This document shows positions 11,925 through 22,648 of a DNA stretch of 64,000 nt, piece after piece (position 1 is the stretch's first letter; every line of letters begins with the position of its first letter). The notes under the pieces are model-generated. The model was not told the origin of the DNA, did not search any database, and was given only the letters and a program-made list of their open reading frames with translations. Source of the DNA: Perognathus longimembris pacificus (taxonomy: Eukaryota > Chordata > Mammalia > Rodentia > Heteromyidae); assembly GCF_023159225.1 (NCBI RefSeq), contig NC_063168.1, positions 44,154,562 to 44,218,561 on the forward strand, written 5' to 3'. A program made the position numbers and the translations under genes.

Positions 11925-12435
11925 TTTCTCTTCTTCTTCTTCATTTTCATTGTTGTTATTGGGATGAAAAATATATTAAATACCCTAATATAAGAACAGA
12001 GGGTTGGGATTTAGACCATAGATCCTACCTGAAACTGCAACTTGCTCCATCTCTGCACTGTTAATCCAACATACCACACTGGCTGCATGTCAGTCATTGC
12101 TACTGCTACAAAACCGAGCAACAGGTTTAGATGCATCTGCGACTTACCAATTACCCTCACATGTGTGCAGGTAGAGATAGGAGCAATACATTCTTAACTC
12201 TGTGGCTTTTACTACAGATAAACAAAAGCAGGGAAGGATTTAACATCAGAAGTTTTTTACATCCTGATGCAAGGATTACTAAACCTAGAAGACTAAGCTA
12301 AGTGAATGCCATTGCCTAACAATAGGGGAAAGGAAGGAAAAGGAACAAGAGATTTCGGGAAAGCAACCAACAGGGTGTCATGAAAAGAAAATCTCAGGTG
12401 ATACTCATAGATATGGTCATGGCTCTGCATTGTGG
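11925..12435. other. Non-coding stretch, nothing recognised
   Basis: A residual pyrimidine-rich edge to about 11950, then unremarkable sequence up to the RBM17 pseudogene. Confidence 0.5.
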
Positions 12436-12439
12436 AGTG

Positions 12440-13640
12440 CCATGACTACTCAGCTGAAGGTGGGCACCAACAAAGGCTTCGGTCTTCTGGGGCGACTTTG
12501 CCTAGGTAGAGTACTGATTGGTCTGGCTGGAAGGTCCCTATTAAAATGACGTAGAGACAAGTGGCTCTAACACAGAAGCCTGGTCCCCAAACCAAACTTC
12601 CACACTCTCAACTTCAGATGAAGAGGAATCCCTCACTTACCAAAAAGCCAAAGGACAAAACAAATAGCAACCCTTGGCCCCATCATTGACTTTGCCCCCA
12701 TCATTGACTTGTATCCATCATTGACTTTGCCCCTGTCCTTGACCTGAAGAAGGGTGGTTGCTCAGATGATCAGCAAGTTTGGGACATGACTGGGCTGGAA
12801 GGATCCTGTTCCCAGTGGTATTTCTGAAGGCAAAATTTTCATTCCCCTAGCTGACAATAGTATCCCATTTTCTAATGATCATGAGGAAGTAGAGAAGTGT
12901 CACAGGAAAGACAAAAGGAAATAGAAGAAAGGAAAGAGAGGAATACAGACAGGAAGTTAGTGATTCTGATGAAGATGAAGATTATGAGCCAGCAATAAAG
13001 AATTAAGGGTGGAACTGCCATCATCACACCCACTTCTCTTGTAAAGGGTGACAAAGTTACCTGGAGATTTTCCTTATGACAAGGATTCAGGACCTCACAG
13101 TCTTCCAGAGCTGCTATTCCCCCTCTAGTGCATGAGGAATGGAATAGGCCAAAGTCTCTAACTGGGTCCAGCAACTCCTTTTTTGTTAACATGGGTGGAA
13201 AAGATGAGCAAGACAGGCAGCAAGATCATTATAGGTGATGCCACTGAGGAGCGAGAAGCTCAGTATGCATTCAAGGAGTCATATTCAAATCTGTGAATTG
13301 AGATACTTAAGTGCCCTTCTAAAGTGGTTCTGCTATCAGGGTCAGTATATGAGAAGTAGATGAAGAAGTAGTATAGGAGAAGTAGATGTTAGAACCAGGG
13401 AAGAATGTGCAAAAATAATATGGCAAAATTGGAAAATATACAATATTTGAAATCCCTGATGCCCCCTGATGATGAAGCAGTAGGGTATTTTAAGCTGTGT
13501 TTGATCTGAATGGCAGACATTTTGGTGGTTGATTCATGTTTCTACAATTTGGATAAACTCAGGAACAAGTTAGAGTTTTAAGAACTCGAGTCATTTCTGA
13601 TGATCCTCAGATGAGCTACAGACTAAGCACTGAGAAAGGG
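12440..13640 (+). pseudogene. RBM17: Processed pseudogene of RBM17 (splicing factor SPF45)
   Basis: The parent protein is a spliceosome factor with a G-patch and a C-terminal UHM (RRM-like) domain. The coding homology runs about 12531-13577 without introns, but in shifting frames with many stops. Motifs in parental order: KSQRTKQ (near 12645); DPVPSGIS...IPLAD (12803-12858); DSDEDEDYE (12962-12988); PTSLV (about 13027); DFPYDKDSG (13066); SNSFFVNMGG (13167-13197); KIIIGDATEE (13221-13250); ILKCPSKVVLL (about 13300-13330); IFEIPDAPDDEAV, partly frameshifted (13440-13482); NGRHFGG (13509-13528), keeping the UHM RxF signature; CFYNLDK (13537-13557). Sequence between NMGG and KIIIGDATE, the G-patch core in the parent, is deleted, as is a short UHM helix after DDEAV. 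Flanking UTR-like sequence is included but its limits are uncertain. No clear poly(A) tail or target-site duplication was found. It cannot encode a functional protein. Confidence 0.9.
12677..12745 (+). repeat. Local tandem triplication inside the RBM17 pseudogene
   Basis: 'ccatcattgactttgcccc' and near copies occur about three times, followed by a fourth partial unit 'ctgtccttgacctgaag'. The parental gene has one such segment (coding for APVIDLK), so this expanded in the pseudogene or at its origin. Confidence 0.8.
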
Positions 13641-14435
13641 AATACATACACAATGCATATAATTGTATCAGATAATAAGTCCCCAAACTAAAACTAAAGC
13701 TGAACAGTAATAACTTGAATGAGGTCAGGAAGTAAATCAAGAAAAGCACACAATGGAAAACAGCACTGAGGCTCTGAGGCCAGCAATATGCTTCACAGAC
13801 TAGAAGAATTGAAGAAGCTTTGTAGAACTGAGAGACTGAGTGTATGGGAGATTTGAGCATCTATACAGGCAGAGAAGACCTAGGGTTGTGATCATAAAGC
13901 AGATGGTAGGGCAGAGGAGAGGTTGGTATTTTATTCTAAGTGTGAGAATCCATCAAGAAGGTTTTCAGCCTAATAGGAATTTTTGATTTGTATTTTAAAG
14001 TGTGAGATGGTAAAATCCTCTCTCCATTGAAGATATCACATCATTACTACTTCCAGTCCATTGTTATTTGGGGTTTTGTTATCGGACCTTACAATGGGTA
14101 TCTGTCTGTATTGCATAATGTGTATAGGTTCCTGACACCAGGATCATTTGTCAAGTTACCCAATTAGTTTGGATCTCAGTTTGTTCAGGTGGTGAGAGGA
14201 CTTGATTTTTATCATTTATAAGCATGTTGAGGAGTTTGAAAAAAGCTAAACCAAGTAAAACTCTTCTTGGACATAGGAAATATTCACTAAATGTTATTTA
14301 GTGGTTTCATTAAGGTCATTATCATCACTATAAGTGAGCCTACTCAAAGCTCCAGAGAGAAGGGGACAGCTATGTCAGGGGCTGAAGAAATTTGAAAAAT
14401 TAAAAGAATGAGGACCTGTTGGATTACATAGGAAA
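13641..14435. other. Non-coding stretch, possible remnant of the RBM17 3'UTR then unknown
   Basis: I see no coding motif. How far the pseudogene's 3'UTR extends into this stretch cannot be fixed without the parental transcript. Confidence 0.45.
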
Positions 14436-14437
14436 CC

Positions 14438-14440
14438 CTT

Positions 14441-14500
<60 letters not shown>

Positions 14501-14510
14501 GTACACACCA
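14438..14510. repeat. Compound (TC)n(CA)n microsatellite
   Basis: A TC run at 14440-14472 passes directly into a CA run to about 14502. Confidence 0.95.
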
Positions 14511-14528
14511 GAAAATGCACAAGGATTT

Positions 14529-14779
14529 AGCTTATACATGTATTCTTAGAAACTCAAGTGGCTAAGATCTGAGGATCACAGTTTGAAGCCAGCCCAGGTA
14601 GGCAGCACAGTTTATGAGATTCATATCCGTGATTAGCAGCCACAAAATCTGAAAACTGTGGCTCAAATGGTAAGAACACAAGCCTTGAACAACAACAACA
14701 AAAAAAACAAGGAGAGTGAAGAGTCCTGAGTTCAAACACAAGTATGGGCAATAAATAAATAAATAAATAAGTAAATACA
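14529..14779 (+). mobile_element. Old composite SINE (7SL-like head, tRNA-like tail)
   Basis: The head retains 'ggctaagatctgaggatca' and 'gaagccagcccaggtaggca', typical of the B1/Alu-like monomer. The tail retains 'gtggctcaaatggtaag' (A-box-like) and 'cctgagttcaaacaca' (B-box-like), then an (AATA)n tail at 14752-14779. Confidence 0.75.
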
Positions 14780-14797
14780 ATTCTTAAAAAATTAAAA

Positions 14798-15002
14798 CCA
14801 CATCAAAACCTGTAATCCTGGTGACACAGGAGGCAGAGGCTAGAGGATCATAGGTTTAAGGTAATCCCTGGGACATATAAGGAGACCCTGTCATGAAAAA
14901 GAAAAAAAAAATCAAAACTGCTGATTCATGGCCCAAGTGATTGAGTTCTTGTCAGGCATCTGTGAGTTCAATCCTTAGTACTAAAAAGAAAAAGAAAAAG
15001 AT
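14798..15002 (+). mobile_element. Old composite SINE, diverged
   Basis: 'cctgtaatcctggtgacac' and 'aggaggcagaggctagagg' mark the 7SL-like head. 'gcccaagtgattgagttc' and 'gtgagttcaatccttagta' mark the tRNA-like tail, which ends in (AAAAG)n. Confidence 0.65.
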
Positions 15003-15800
15003 ATTACATCAAGATATTTACCTTTACTCTTGTTACTTTTGCTTCGCTCTCTCTGTAAACTCTAAGAGTAGGAAAAATAAGTGGGGTAATGCATGACCTT
15101 TCACAGAACTCCTATAACACATTTAGTAGTCTTGTCTAATTTGCTGCAGAAGTGTTAAAAACAGGAATATGTGTGAAGCAATTAACCAAAAATCTGTGAT
15201 TACTTACCATTCCATGGTTCTGAAGTTCTAGGACTGAATGCTAGTTCCCTAGCTTTATCTTTTTTTTTTAACTTTTTATCAAAATAAACCAGATGTTGTA
15301 TAGTCATTGTCAGTGAATTATGAAAATGGAAGTTTCTTTACAGTCATCCTCACAGGCCATCCTATTTATTACATTTCAGTTGTGATTCTACCATCTATTT
15401 TATGGTTAAAAGTGTAGATCAGCCAAGAGTAATAAATTTAGAGACTGTATAGTACCACTGAATAATTTAGTAGGCTGAAAGCTTTTCCTCATTTTCATAT
15501 GAAAGCCAATTAGGAAAAAATGAGAATTTCTTTTTAGCTGTGTTGTACATTATTGTGATACAGTCTGGAGCCAAGTTGGGCTGTTAGGTTGCCCATGGAA
15601 GTATTAGACAAAATTAAAATGTAAGTACTTTCAAGGAAGATCATAATGCTTTTAAACATTTGGAATTGTATGACTTGGGCTCAGAGCCAGAGGTAGGCAG
15701 GGTGAGGGAGGTCCAGGGGGAAGGGTGGATGTGCAGGACAGTGATGTGAAATCTTATTAGCCAGAAGTAGTTTATACTCACAAGACAATACATTGGAAAT
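15003..15800. other. Non-coding stretch, nothing recognised
   Basis: No ORF or repeat family that I can support. Confidence 0.5.
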
Positions 15801-15802
15801 TA

Positions 15803-15968
15803 GCTGTGCAATTTGGGGTGGGAGGGGGAGGATTGGGGGAGGAGGGGAGGTGGGAGAAAAATGAGGGAAAGGGTAACTCATATGACAAGGAATGTACTCA
15901 CTACCTTACATATCTAACTCTAACCCCTCTGTACATCACCTTGACAATAAAATTAAATTTAAAAAATT
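15803..15968 (+). mobile_element. LINE-1 3'UTR fragment
   Basis: A G-rich purine block (15815-15870), then 'aaggaatgtactcactacc', 'taacccctctgtacatcac' and 'ttgacaataaaattaaat'. This is the 3' end of the same L1 type as 6985 and 57600, 5'-truncated within the 3'UTR. Confidence 0.8.
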
Positions 15969-16590
15969 TAGCTTGTAACAGACTGAAAGAGGTTTCTGTG
16001 ACTGAAGTGATCTGGCCAGCCCATCACAAACCATTTTAGATGAACTTTCTAGAAGTGAATGAAACCTGTTCTCAGCCAGAAAAGACTATTACTAATTACA
16101 GAGGCACTATTTTCAAATGGGAACTACAGGAGGAAATACACAGCACCTAGTCCATAGCAAGAGCACATCAACAATGCTCATCAATAAAGATGTCTTTTGC
16201 TACACTATTGTATTTATTATTTATATTATTTAGTATACTAAGGGGGGTGAAGGTTTAATCTTTCCTTTTGTGGACTTATAAATTGGGAAACCAAAGGTTT
16301 CTATACATGAAAATGGCTTTGCCAAAACTCTGTTAAAACTAAAAGTAGATGAAAGAAAGAGAAGTAATAGAATTCAAATCTCATTTCTCCAATGTCTGGC
16401 AGATATCTTCTGTTGAAATCAGCTTTTATAATGCTTTAGAGAAATAACCAAAAGCATGGAATTGAAGCCTACATCCACTTGACTAATAGCAGATATGTAT
16501 ACATGCATGTGCATATATGTTTGCAGATGTATATTTGATATATGTGTATCTGTACAATGCAAAAAGAAGCTGGAAATGTTAAATAAGTTT
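15969..16590. other. Non-coding stretch, nothing recognised
   Basis: A+T-rich sequence without supported features. Confidence 0.5.
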
Positions 16591-17985
16591 TCTTTGTAAA
16601 GATTATAAACAGATGGGTTACAATTATATAAATCAGGACATGAGTACATTTCTTTTTGTTTGTTTGTTTTTGCTTTTGTTTTTGTTTTTGGCCAGTCCTG
16701 GGCCTTGGACTCAGGGCCAGAGCACTGTCCCTGGCTTCCTTTTTGCACAAGGCTAGCACTCTGCCACTTGAGCCACAGCGCCACTTCTGGCCATTTTCTG
16801 TATATGTGGTGCTGGGGAATCGAACCCACGGCCTCATGTATACGAGGCAAGCTCTCTTGCCACTAGGCCATATCCCCAGCCCCATGAGTACATTTCTTTT
16901 TGAACAGTGTCACCTCTTTCCTCTTTTTCTCCCTCTCAACCCCTTTCCCTCACAAGTTGTATAGTTTGTTTTCAACATAGTGTCTAGTGAGTATCACTAC
17001 TGCATTTGTTCACTCTTTGTCCCACCATTTCTGTAGGACAATACATTTACATGCAAGACAAAAGGTACAAAATAAAAAACAACAACAAAAGGAGAGGAAA
17101 CAAAAAGCAAAATAACAAAAATCCTCTTGTTTCTATTGTTCATCTTGATAAATATCATTTTATATGATCATGCCCAAGTGTAATTTTTTGTCTTTTACAA
17201 TCCTGTGTGTTTACTTATATATGTGTAGGCATAATCTAGTTACAACAAATGAGGAGAAACCATGCAACCTATGTTTCTTTGGAGGTGGGTAACTTCTCTT
17301 AATATAATTTTTACTATGAAAATATTACAGGAAGGCATAGGGAAACCACTAAGATGTCTAGGCACAATTCAAACCTCTCAAAGTAAAGATCCAGCATCAC
17401 AACAAATCAAATAAAGACTTTAGTCCACTTAAAATGGGCTAAAGACTTAAAGAGATACTTCTCAGAAGAAGATATAAGAATGGTTAGTAATGAAGAGATG
17501 TTCAACATCTATGTCCATAAAATAAATGCAAATCAAAACAGCATTAAGATTCCACTTCACTAAAGTTAGAATGGTCATTATCAAGAACACTAACAATCTG
17601 ACATGCTGGAAGGGATGTGATGAAAAAGGGAATACTACTTCACTGTGAGTGAGAATGCAAACTTGTTCACCATTCTGGAAAACAATATGGAGTTTGCTCT
17701 GAAAACTAAACAGAGAGCTTCCCTTTAGCAATTTCACTCCATTTATTTATCCAGTAGAGAACAATCAAGACCACACTAATGCTACCAGGACAACCATGTT
17801 CATTGCTGCATGGCTTACCATAGCCAAGTTATGGAATCAACCCAGATGCCCCTCAGTGCACAAGTGGATCAAGACAATGTGGTATATATACATGATGGAA
17901 TGGTATGCTTTCATCATACAGAATGATACTGTAGCATTCATAAGGAATGAAAAGACTTGTAAAAAAAGATACATTAAGTGAAGTA
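16591..17985 (-). mobile_element. LINE-1 with 5' inversion (twin-primed), interrupted by a SINE
   Basis: On the minus strand 17315 down to 16591 is sense L1: the last ORF2 codons, then 3'UTR and the terminal 'gtaacccatctg' block. The adjoining 17330-17985 reads as L1 ORF2 C-terminus on the plus strand instead (for example 'tggaatcaacccagatgcc', coding NQPRCPS). The two parts nearly abut in L1 coordinates, at the 'attaagtgaag' (LSEV) point, and the outer end of the inverted part is its L1-3' side. This is the structure that twin priming produces. A possible decayed target-site duplication is 'taagttttctttg' near 16593 against 'gaattttctatttg' near 17988. An IDL-Geo SINE sits inside it. Confidence 0.75.
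16659..16882 (-). mobile_element. IDL-Geo dimeric SINE, copy 2
   Basis: Full-length minus-strand copy. Its T-rich start (A-tail on the minus strand) includes TTTG repeats, and it ends CCCCAGCCCC. It is flanked by a perfect 20-bp duplication that begins catgagtac (16639-16658 and 16883-16902). The host sequence is an L1 3'UTR. It has the GCAAAAAGGAAGCC variant and so belongs to the older group. Confidence 0.95.
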
Positions 17986-18144
17986 GATGAATTTTCTATT
18001 TGCATTGCATATAGCAACACTGACCTCCATGAAAATGCTTTCCAGATGCTGAAAGGTGAGTAGAAATAAAAGGCACTGACGCCTAGCTGAGGAAAAAAGA
18101 GATGCTCCTCCTCCATGAGTAAGCTCATAGGTAGAATAAGAAAT

Positions 18145-18369
18145 CAAAGAACTTGCCTGGACACTGGTGGTTCAAGCCTGTCATTTTATCTCTTCAAGAG
18201 GTTGAGATCCAGAGGATCTCAGTTCAAACCAGCCTAGAAAGAAAAGTATAGGAGATTAAATCTCTAAAATAATGAACAAAAAATAGTACAGGAGACAAAG
18301 CTCATGTGAGAAAGCATCAGCCACATAAGAAATGTGTTGAGTATGCATGAGAACCTGGCTCCAAATCCC
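18145..18369 (+). mobile_element. Old composite SINE, diverged
   Basis: 'ggacactggtggttcaagcc' and 'aagaggttgagatccagagg' resemble the 7SL-like head; 'gcatgagaacctggctccaa' resembles the tRNA-like end. The tail merges into the purine tract that follows. Confidence 0.6.
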
Positions 18370-18441
18370 AAAGGGAGGGAGGGAGGATGGGAGAGAGGAA
18401 GGGAGGGAGGAAGTGAGGAAGGGAGGGAGGGAGGGAAACAG

Positions 18442-18478
<37 letters not shown>

Positions 18479-18675
18479 AAGAAAGAAAAAAGAAAGAAAG
18501 AAAGAAAGAGAGAGGGAGGGAGGGAGGAAGGAAGAAGAGGGAGGGAGGGAAGGAGGGAGGGAGGGAGGGAGGGAAAGAAAAAGAAAGAAAGGAAGGAAGG
18601 AAGGAAGGAAGGAAGGAAGGAAGGAAGGAAGAAGAAAAAGAAAGAGATAGAGGGGGAGGGAGGGAAGGAAGAAGA
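18370..18675. repeat. About 305-bp purine tract of GGGA, GAAA and GGAA repeats
   Basis: Almost pure A and G on the plus strand, in successive blocks of (GGGA)n, (GAAA)n, (GGGA)n and (GGAA)n. It begins at the 3' end of a plus-strand SINE. The long Arg/Gly/Lys/Glu frames across it are composition artefacts. Confidence 0.95.
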
Positions 18676-18679
18676 CATT

Positions 18680-19690
18680 ACATTTATCATTTAGGTTGCA
18701 TTAGACACTGTGTAATTTTTACCCACCTTTAAGGAATTATTACTAAGAGAATACTGTGGATGAAAATTAGCAATACACAATATCTTATCCTTTACTCACT
18801 ACTATAATAGTTACTCATCAGCTTACTAGGATGCAGTGATATTTTGGAAACACAAAGAGAACTGTGAAGTATTACAATAAAAAAATGAGATTTGGACCTA
18901 TGAAGTTTAAAAATTTAGCGTCTCAGTAAATCCATAGAAGCCCTTCGGGTGTTTTGTGAGACATAGGAGGCTACATAAGGCAAGGGAGGCTTTGTGTAAT
19001 GAATATCGCTCATTATATCTGTTCTTGAATATTCTTTGAGAATCCTTTTTCAACAACAACAAAGTAAGTCTTCACATTTCTTTTGTCAGGAAAGCTTTTC
19101 TGGTTTTCAACTTGAGACTTTCCCATTGAATTGTAGGCGCTTTTGTGAGTTAATTTGTAAGGATTGATTTAGCAAGATTGATACCCAACACCAAAATTCT
19201 TAAACCTATAATTGCATCTGTGTGCAGCAAAACATATTATCACACACACAAGATGACATTCATTTGGAAATTAACCCACTATTTTATCAATATATGTCAT
19301 ATTATGGAAAGGCTATGGCCTTTCTATATTAAAGTACTAAAACCTTTACAGAAAATTCCTCATATAAAACTTTAAAAGCAAATCTATCTTCCCACAGCCA
19401 AGATAAAACAGAAAGCAAAAACTGTATTGATCTTTAGTGTCTGAACTTTATTACATGCTAGTTTGCTTCTCTGTCTTCTCATCCAACTAAATTTCTGTAT
19501 ATTATAAAACTCTATTCCTTTTGATTGATGTCCTTGGGTATTGATGCCAACCCACAAGGTTTCTGTTTAAGCTCTGGCTATTTCTGTCCCATTAGTAATA
19601 GGGACACACCCTCCCATTTATATCCTTACTTGTTAAGACCTAGATGGTTCCAACCATTTTCTAATTGATTTGTTTTCTAATCTGTCCTTG
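18680..19690. other. Non-coding stretch, nothing recognised
   Basis: Unremarkable A+T-rich sequence. Confidence 0.5.
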
Positions 19691-19694
19691 CCCA

Positions 19695-20097
19695 TCACTT
19701 GTGTGTACATTTTTTATCCAACTTGTTACCTCCTTTCCCATTTCCTCCCCCACCCTCCCCTCTCCCTATTTTTCTCCCCCCCATGACTTGTACAGTTCAC
19801 ACCATATAGTTTTGTAAATATTGCTGTTTCATTGGTTTGTCTATAGATGAGTGGATTGAGAAAATGTGGTATATATGCACAATGGAATTCTATGACTCTA
19901 TCAGAAAGAATGATATTGCCCCAGTCATAAGGAAATGGAATGACTTGGAAAAAATCATACTAAGTGAAGTGAGCCAGACCCAAAGAAACATAAACTCTAT
20001 GGTTTCCCTCATTGGAAATAATTAGTACACATCCAGGATAATCCTAGCAGAAGATCTCAATAGCTCAATAGCTATTTTCACCTTGTGTTCGTAAGGA
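19695..20097 (-). mobile_element. LINE-1 fragment with internal inversion
   Basis: 19845-20097 is plus-strand L1: the ORF2 end (coding KMWYICTMEFYDSI..., then SQTQRN...SLIGNN and a stop at about 20023) and the start of the 3'UTR. 19700-19840 is minus-strand L1 3'UTR (purine block seen as C-rich, then 'gtacagttcacaccatatag'). About 250 bp of 3'UTR between the two parts is missing and the true 3' terminus is not clear. This fits a second twin-primed insertion, less certain than the one at 16.6-18.0 kb. Confidence 0.65.
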
Positions 20098-20353
20098 ATA
20101 TGAACTTAGGAAATTTTGTATATTCAGTAAATTGAAATTATTTTCACTCATTATTCTTTTTTATATACGAATTAACTTGAATTTGATCTGGAGATTTCCT
20201 AAATACCTTTTCTTGTACTGTTTTTTAAAGAATTAATCTACCGTTGGTAATAATACTATTATCTATATATCTATTATAAATAAATGAAACAAGTTTATCT
20301 TGTATCTGTTTCGGTTAGCGTAGGAAATAATGAATAATTAAAAATTAATCCTA

Positions 20354-20552
20354 GGGCTGGGGATATAGCCTAGTGGCAAGAGTGCCTGCCTCGGATACAC
20401 AAGGCCCTAGGTTCGATTCCCCAGCACCACATATACAGAAAACGGCCAGAAGCGGCGCTGTGGCTCAAGTGGCAGAGTGCTAGCCTTGAGCGGGAAGAAG
20501 CCAGGGACCATGCTCAGGCCCTGAGTCCAAGGCCCAGGACTGGCCAAAAAAA
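20354..20552 (+). mobile_element. IDL-Geo dimeric SINE, copy 3
   Basis: Full-length copy with intact A box and B box (GGTTCGATTCC) and the GAGCGGGAAGAAGCC variant. It is flanked by a perfect 14-bp duplication, aaaaattaatccta (20340-20353 and 20553-20566). It is very close in sequence to copies 1 and 7. Confidence 0.95.
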
Positions 20553-20726
20553 AAAAATTAATCCTATGTAAAAGAGTGTGAAACATTACTCTTACCCCTC
20601 TCTCACTTACACTATGGACTGTCATCTAAGATATCTTTCCAATTTTGCATATCCTCAGAATATTTCTCATTAACCCAAAAGATTAAAAATACTGTGTTCT
20701 GAGGTTGCTTTAAAAATGATTGTCTC

Positions 20727-22648
20727 AAACTTCTGGGAAGACGGTGGAGGAGCAGTAGAGCCCCAGCTAAGCTCCCTCCAACATTGCAGTTTTATCACTC
20801 CAGAGAAACTTTTACTCCTAGAAAGACAGCCAAGTAAGTTATGACAGTATTGGGATTCTGGCCAGGAAGGAAAAATCAACTTTGCTGGCCTGAAAACACA
20901 GATTTGAGTGTGAGATTTGAGCGCCAGTGCCGGCACCTGCCCTGCACAGTGCCACGCACTCTGTGCACCTAAAGCACATAGTGGCAACCAGGGAGAAATC
21001 CTCCAGACAGCAGGAGATAGATGCGCATCACAGGCTAAGCACGGACGGGCTGAAATCGCAGAGAAAGGGTGAGTACCCCACAAAAGACATTCTCACTTGC
21101 ACTCACAGAGCAGCATCTGGTAAGTAGCCCTTCCCCCACTGCCAGAGCAAAGCACCATCTTTGACACTGGCATAGGGTCAGACCAGATTGGAACTAAAAA
21201 GGGCCTTGGGAAAGTGAGGACAAAGGGGCCATCTTTGAAAAGGGCAAGAGGGACCGACAAGTGAGAGCCAGCTCCGCCCAGGGGAACAACCCCTGTCCAG
21301 GCGGGAGACTCAGGTGAACTCAGCCAGAGGTGCCCCGACCTGCTCACCAGAATTTCTAAATTAAAACTGAAAGCAGCGAGCAGCTACCTGCGGCACGGAA
21401 CAACCAGGCAGAAGAACAAATAGTTCCTGAGACAGATAAACGGTCCCATCACAGAGGAAGCCCAATTCCCGGCCCGAAACAGAGCTGAATTCCATAGCCA
21501 GCTCCACCCAGGAGGCTGACCCACCCAGGAGGGAGGAACCTCCCCCAGGCAAGCAACTCTCAGGAGAGAGAAGCTCCACCCTGCTGAGTCCACAGACTAT
21601 TCAGAGCCAGGCATTAAAGGCAGTGGCACCACTGAAGACAGGAGGAGCCATGGATCCCAAGACTGTTCATGTCCCTGATCTACAGAGGACACCCAAGTCC
21701 TACCTGCAAGCAGTGTGAACCACAGAGCCCCAGTATTTCACTAATGGGGGGAAGGGTCAAAGCAGATCCACCCCCTGCAAACTGAAAGCAAGTCAAACCA
21801 GCTAAACATCAAAATAGACTGCAGGAAATTGCAAGGAAACAAGAAACTGTAGAAAGCCCACCCAAACAAGGAAGACTCCATTTTTTCAAATATTTTTTAG
21901 GCTTTTTTTTTTTCATTTCTGAGACGTCATTGGTTTTTTGTTTTCCATTTTTACTTGTTTGCTTTATCAAGGTTTTTTTTTTTTTTTGGTTTGTTTTTAA
22001 GTTTGTTTTTTTTTATATAATATTTCTATGTTTTGTATATTTGTCTTCCAATATTTTTTCTATATTTCTCTCTTCACATTCTCTTTCTTTAATATTACTT
22101 TCCTATGAACAACACCTCCACTCTTTTCTGCTTACTCTCCATTGTCTATCATTTTAACCTGTTCTTTCTACTGATTCTACTCTTCTCCACATTTCCACGT
22201 CACTGAAACTAAACCAAAATCATCACCCCCCAATACATTTTCCTCTATTCCCTTTATTACCTCTAACTTACCCTCCTGATTTATTTCCAGGACCTCCAGA
22301 TTACATTGACACCAAGTTATTGGATAGAGGGTATCCCTGCTCAATCCGAGTGAATCAAAGGGGTTCTAACAGAAAGCGAGCCAGTCCAAAAAGAACTTAA
22401 TATAAGAACAAAAATTGTTCATAGGGTTATAACAGTAAATAAGCAACTACTGAATACAGGGCTCAGGATTGGTTGTTATATCAAAATTGTATTCTTTAGA
22501 AACACCAAATTTAATTTTATATACAGGTATACAAGGTATATGTATATAATTGTGAACTTCTAAGATTTATACAACAGGGCTTGATAAGGTCTGCTTTGGG
22601 TCTCAAATGGTGCTCACAGGTGCTTGTAGATTGGCATTCCCAATCCAA
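20727..22648 (+). promoter_or_regulatory. L1-A 5'UTR
   Basis: About 1.9 kb precedes ORF1. It starts with 'acttctgggaagacggtgg', typical of full-length L1 5' ends. The first 1.1 kb is relatively G+C-rich; 21890-22300 is strikingly pyrimidine/T-rich, and it becomes A+T-rich near ORF1. L1 5'UTRs carry internal pol II promoters, but no individual site can be assigned here. It does not resemble the L1-B 5'UTR. Confidence 0.8.

Noticed and set aside
11117..11967. Long overlapping open frames (220-257 codons) on both strands, poly-Ser/Leu/Pro/Phe or poly-Glu/Arg/Gly/Lys
   Set aside because: They lie wholly in the TTC/TCC microsatellite. Pyrimidine- or purine-only codons cannot include most stop codons, so open frames are automatic.
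16419..16964. Frames of 68-143 codons on both strands, rich in Cys/Phe/Val
   Set aside because: They are translations through the IDL-Geo SINE and the L1 3'UTR. Similar peptides recur at other SINE copies (for example 20407-20625, 41919-42143, 52057-52242).
18256..18732. Open frames of 115-144 codons, Arg/Gly/Lys/Glu or Ser/Phe/Pro-rich
   Set aside because: Same artefact from the purine tract at 18370-18675.
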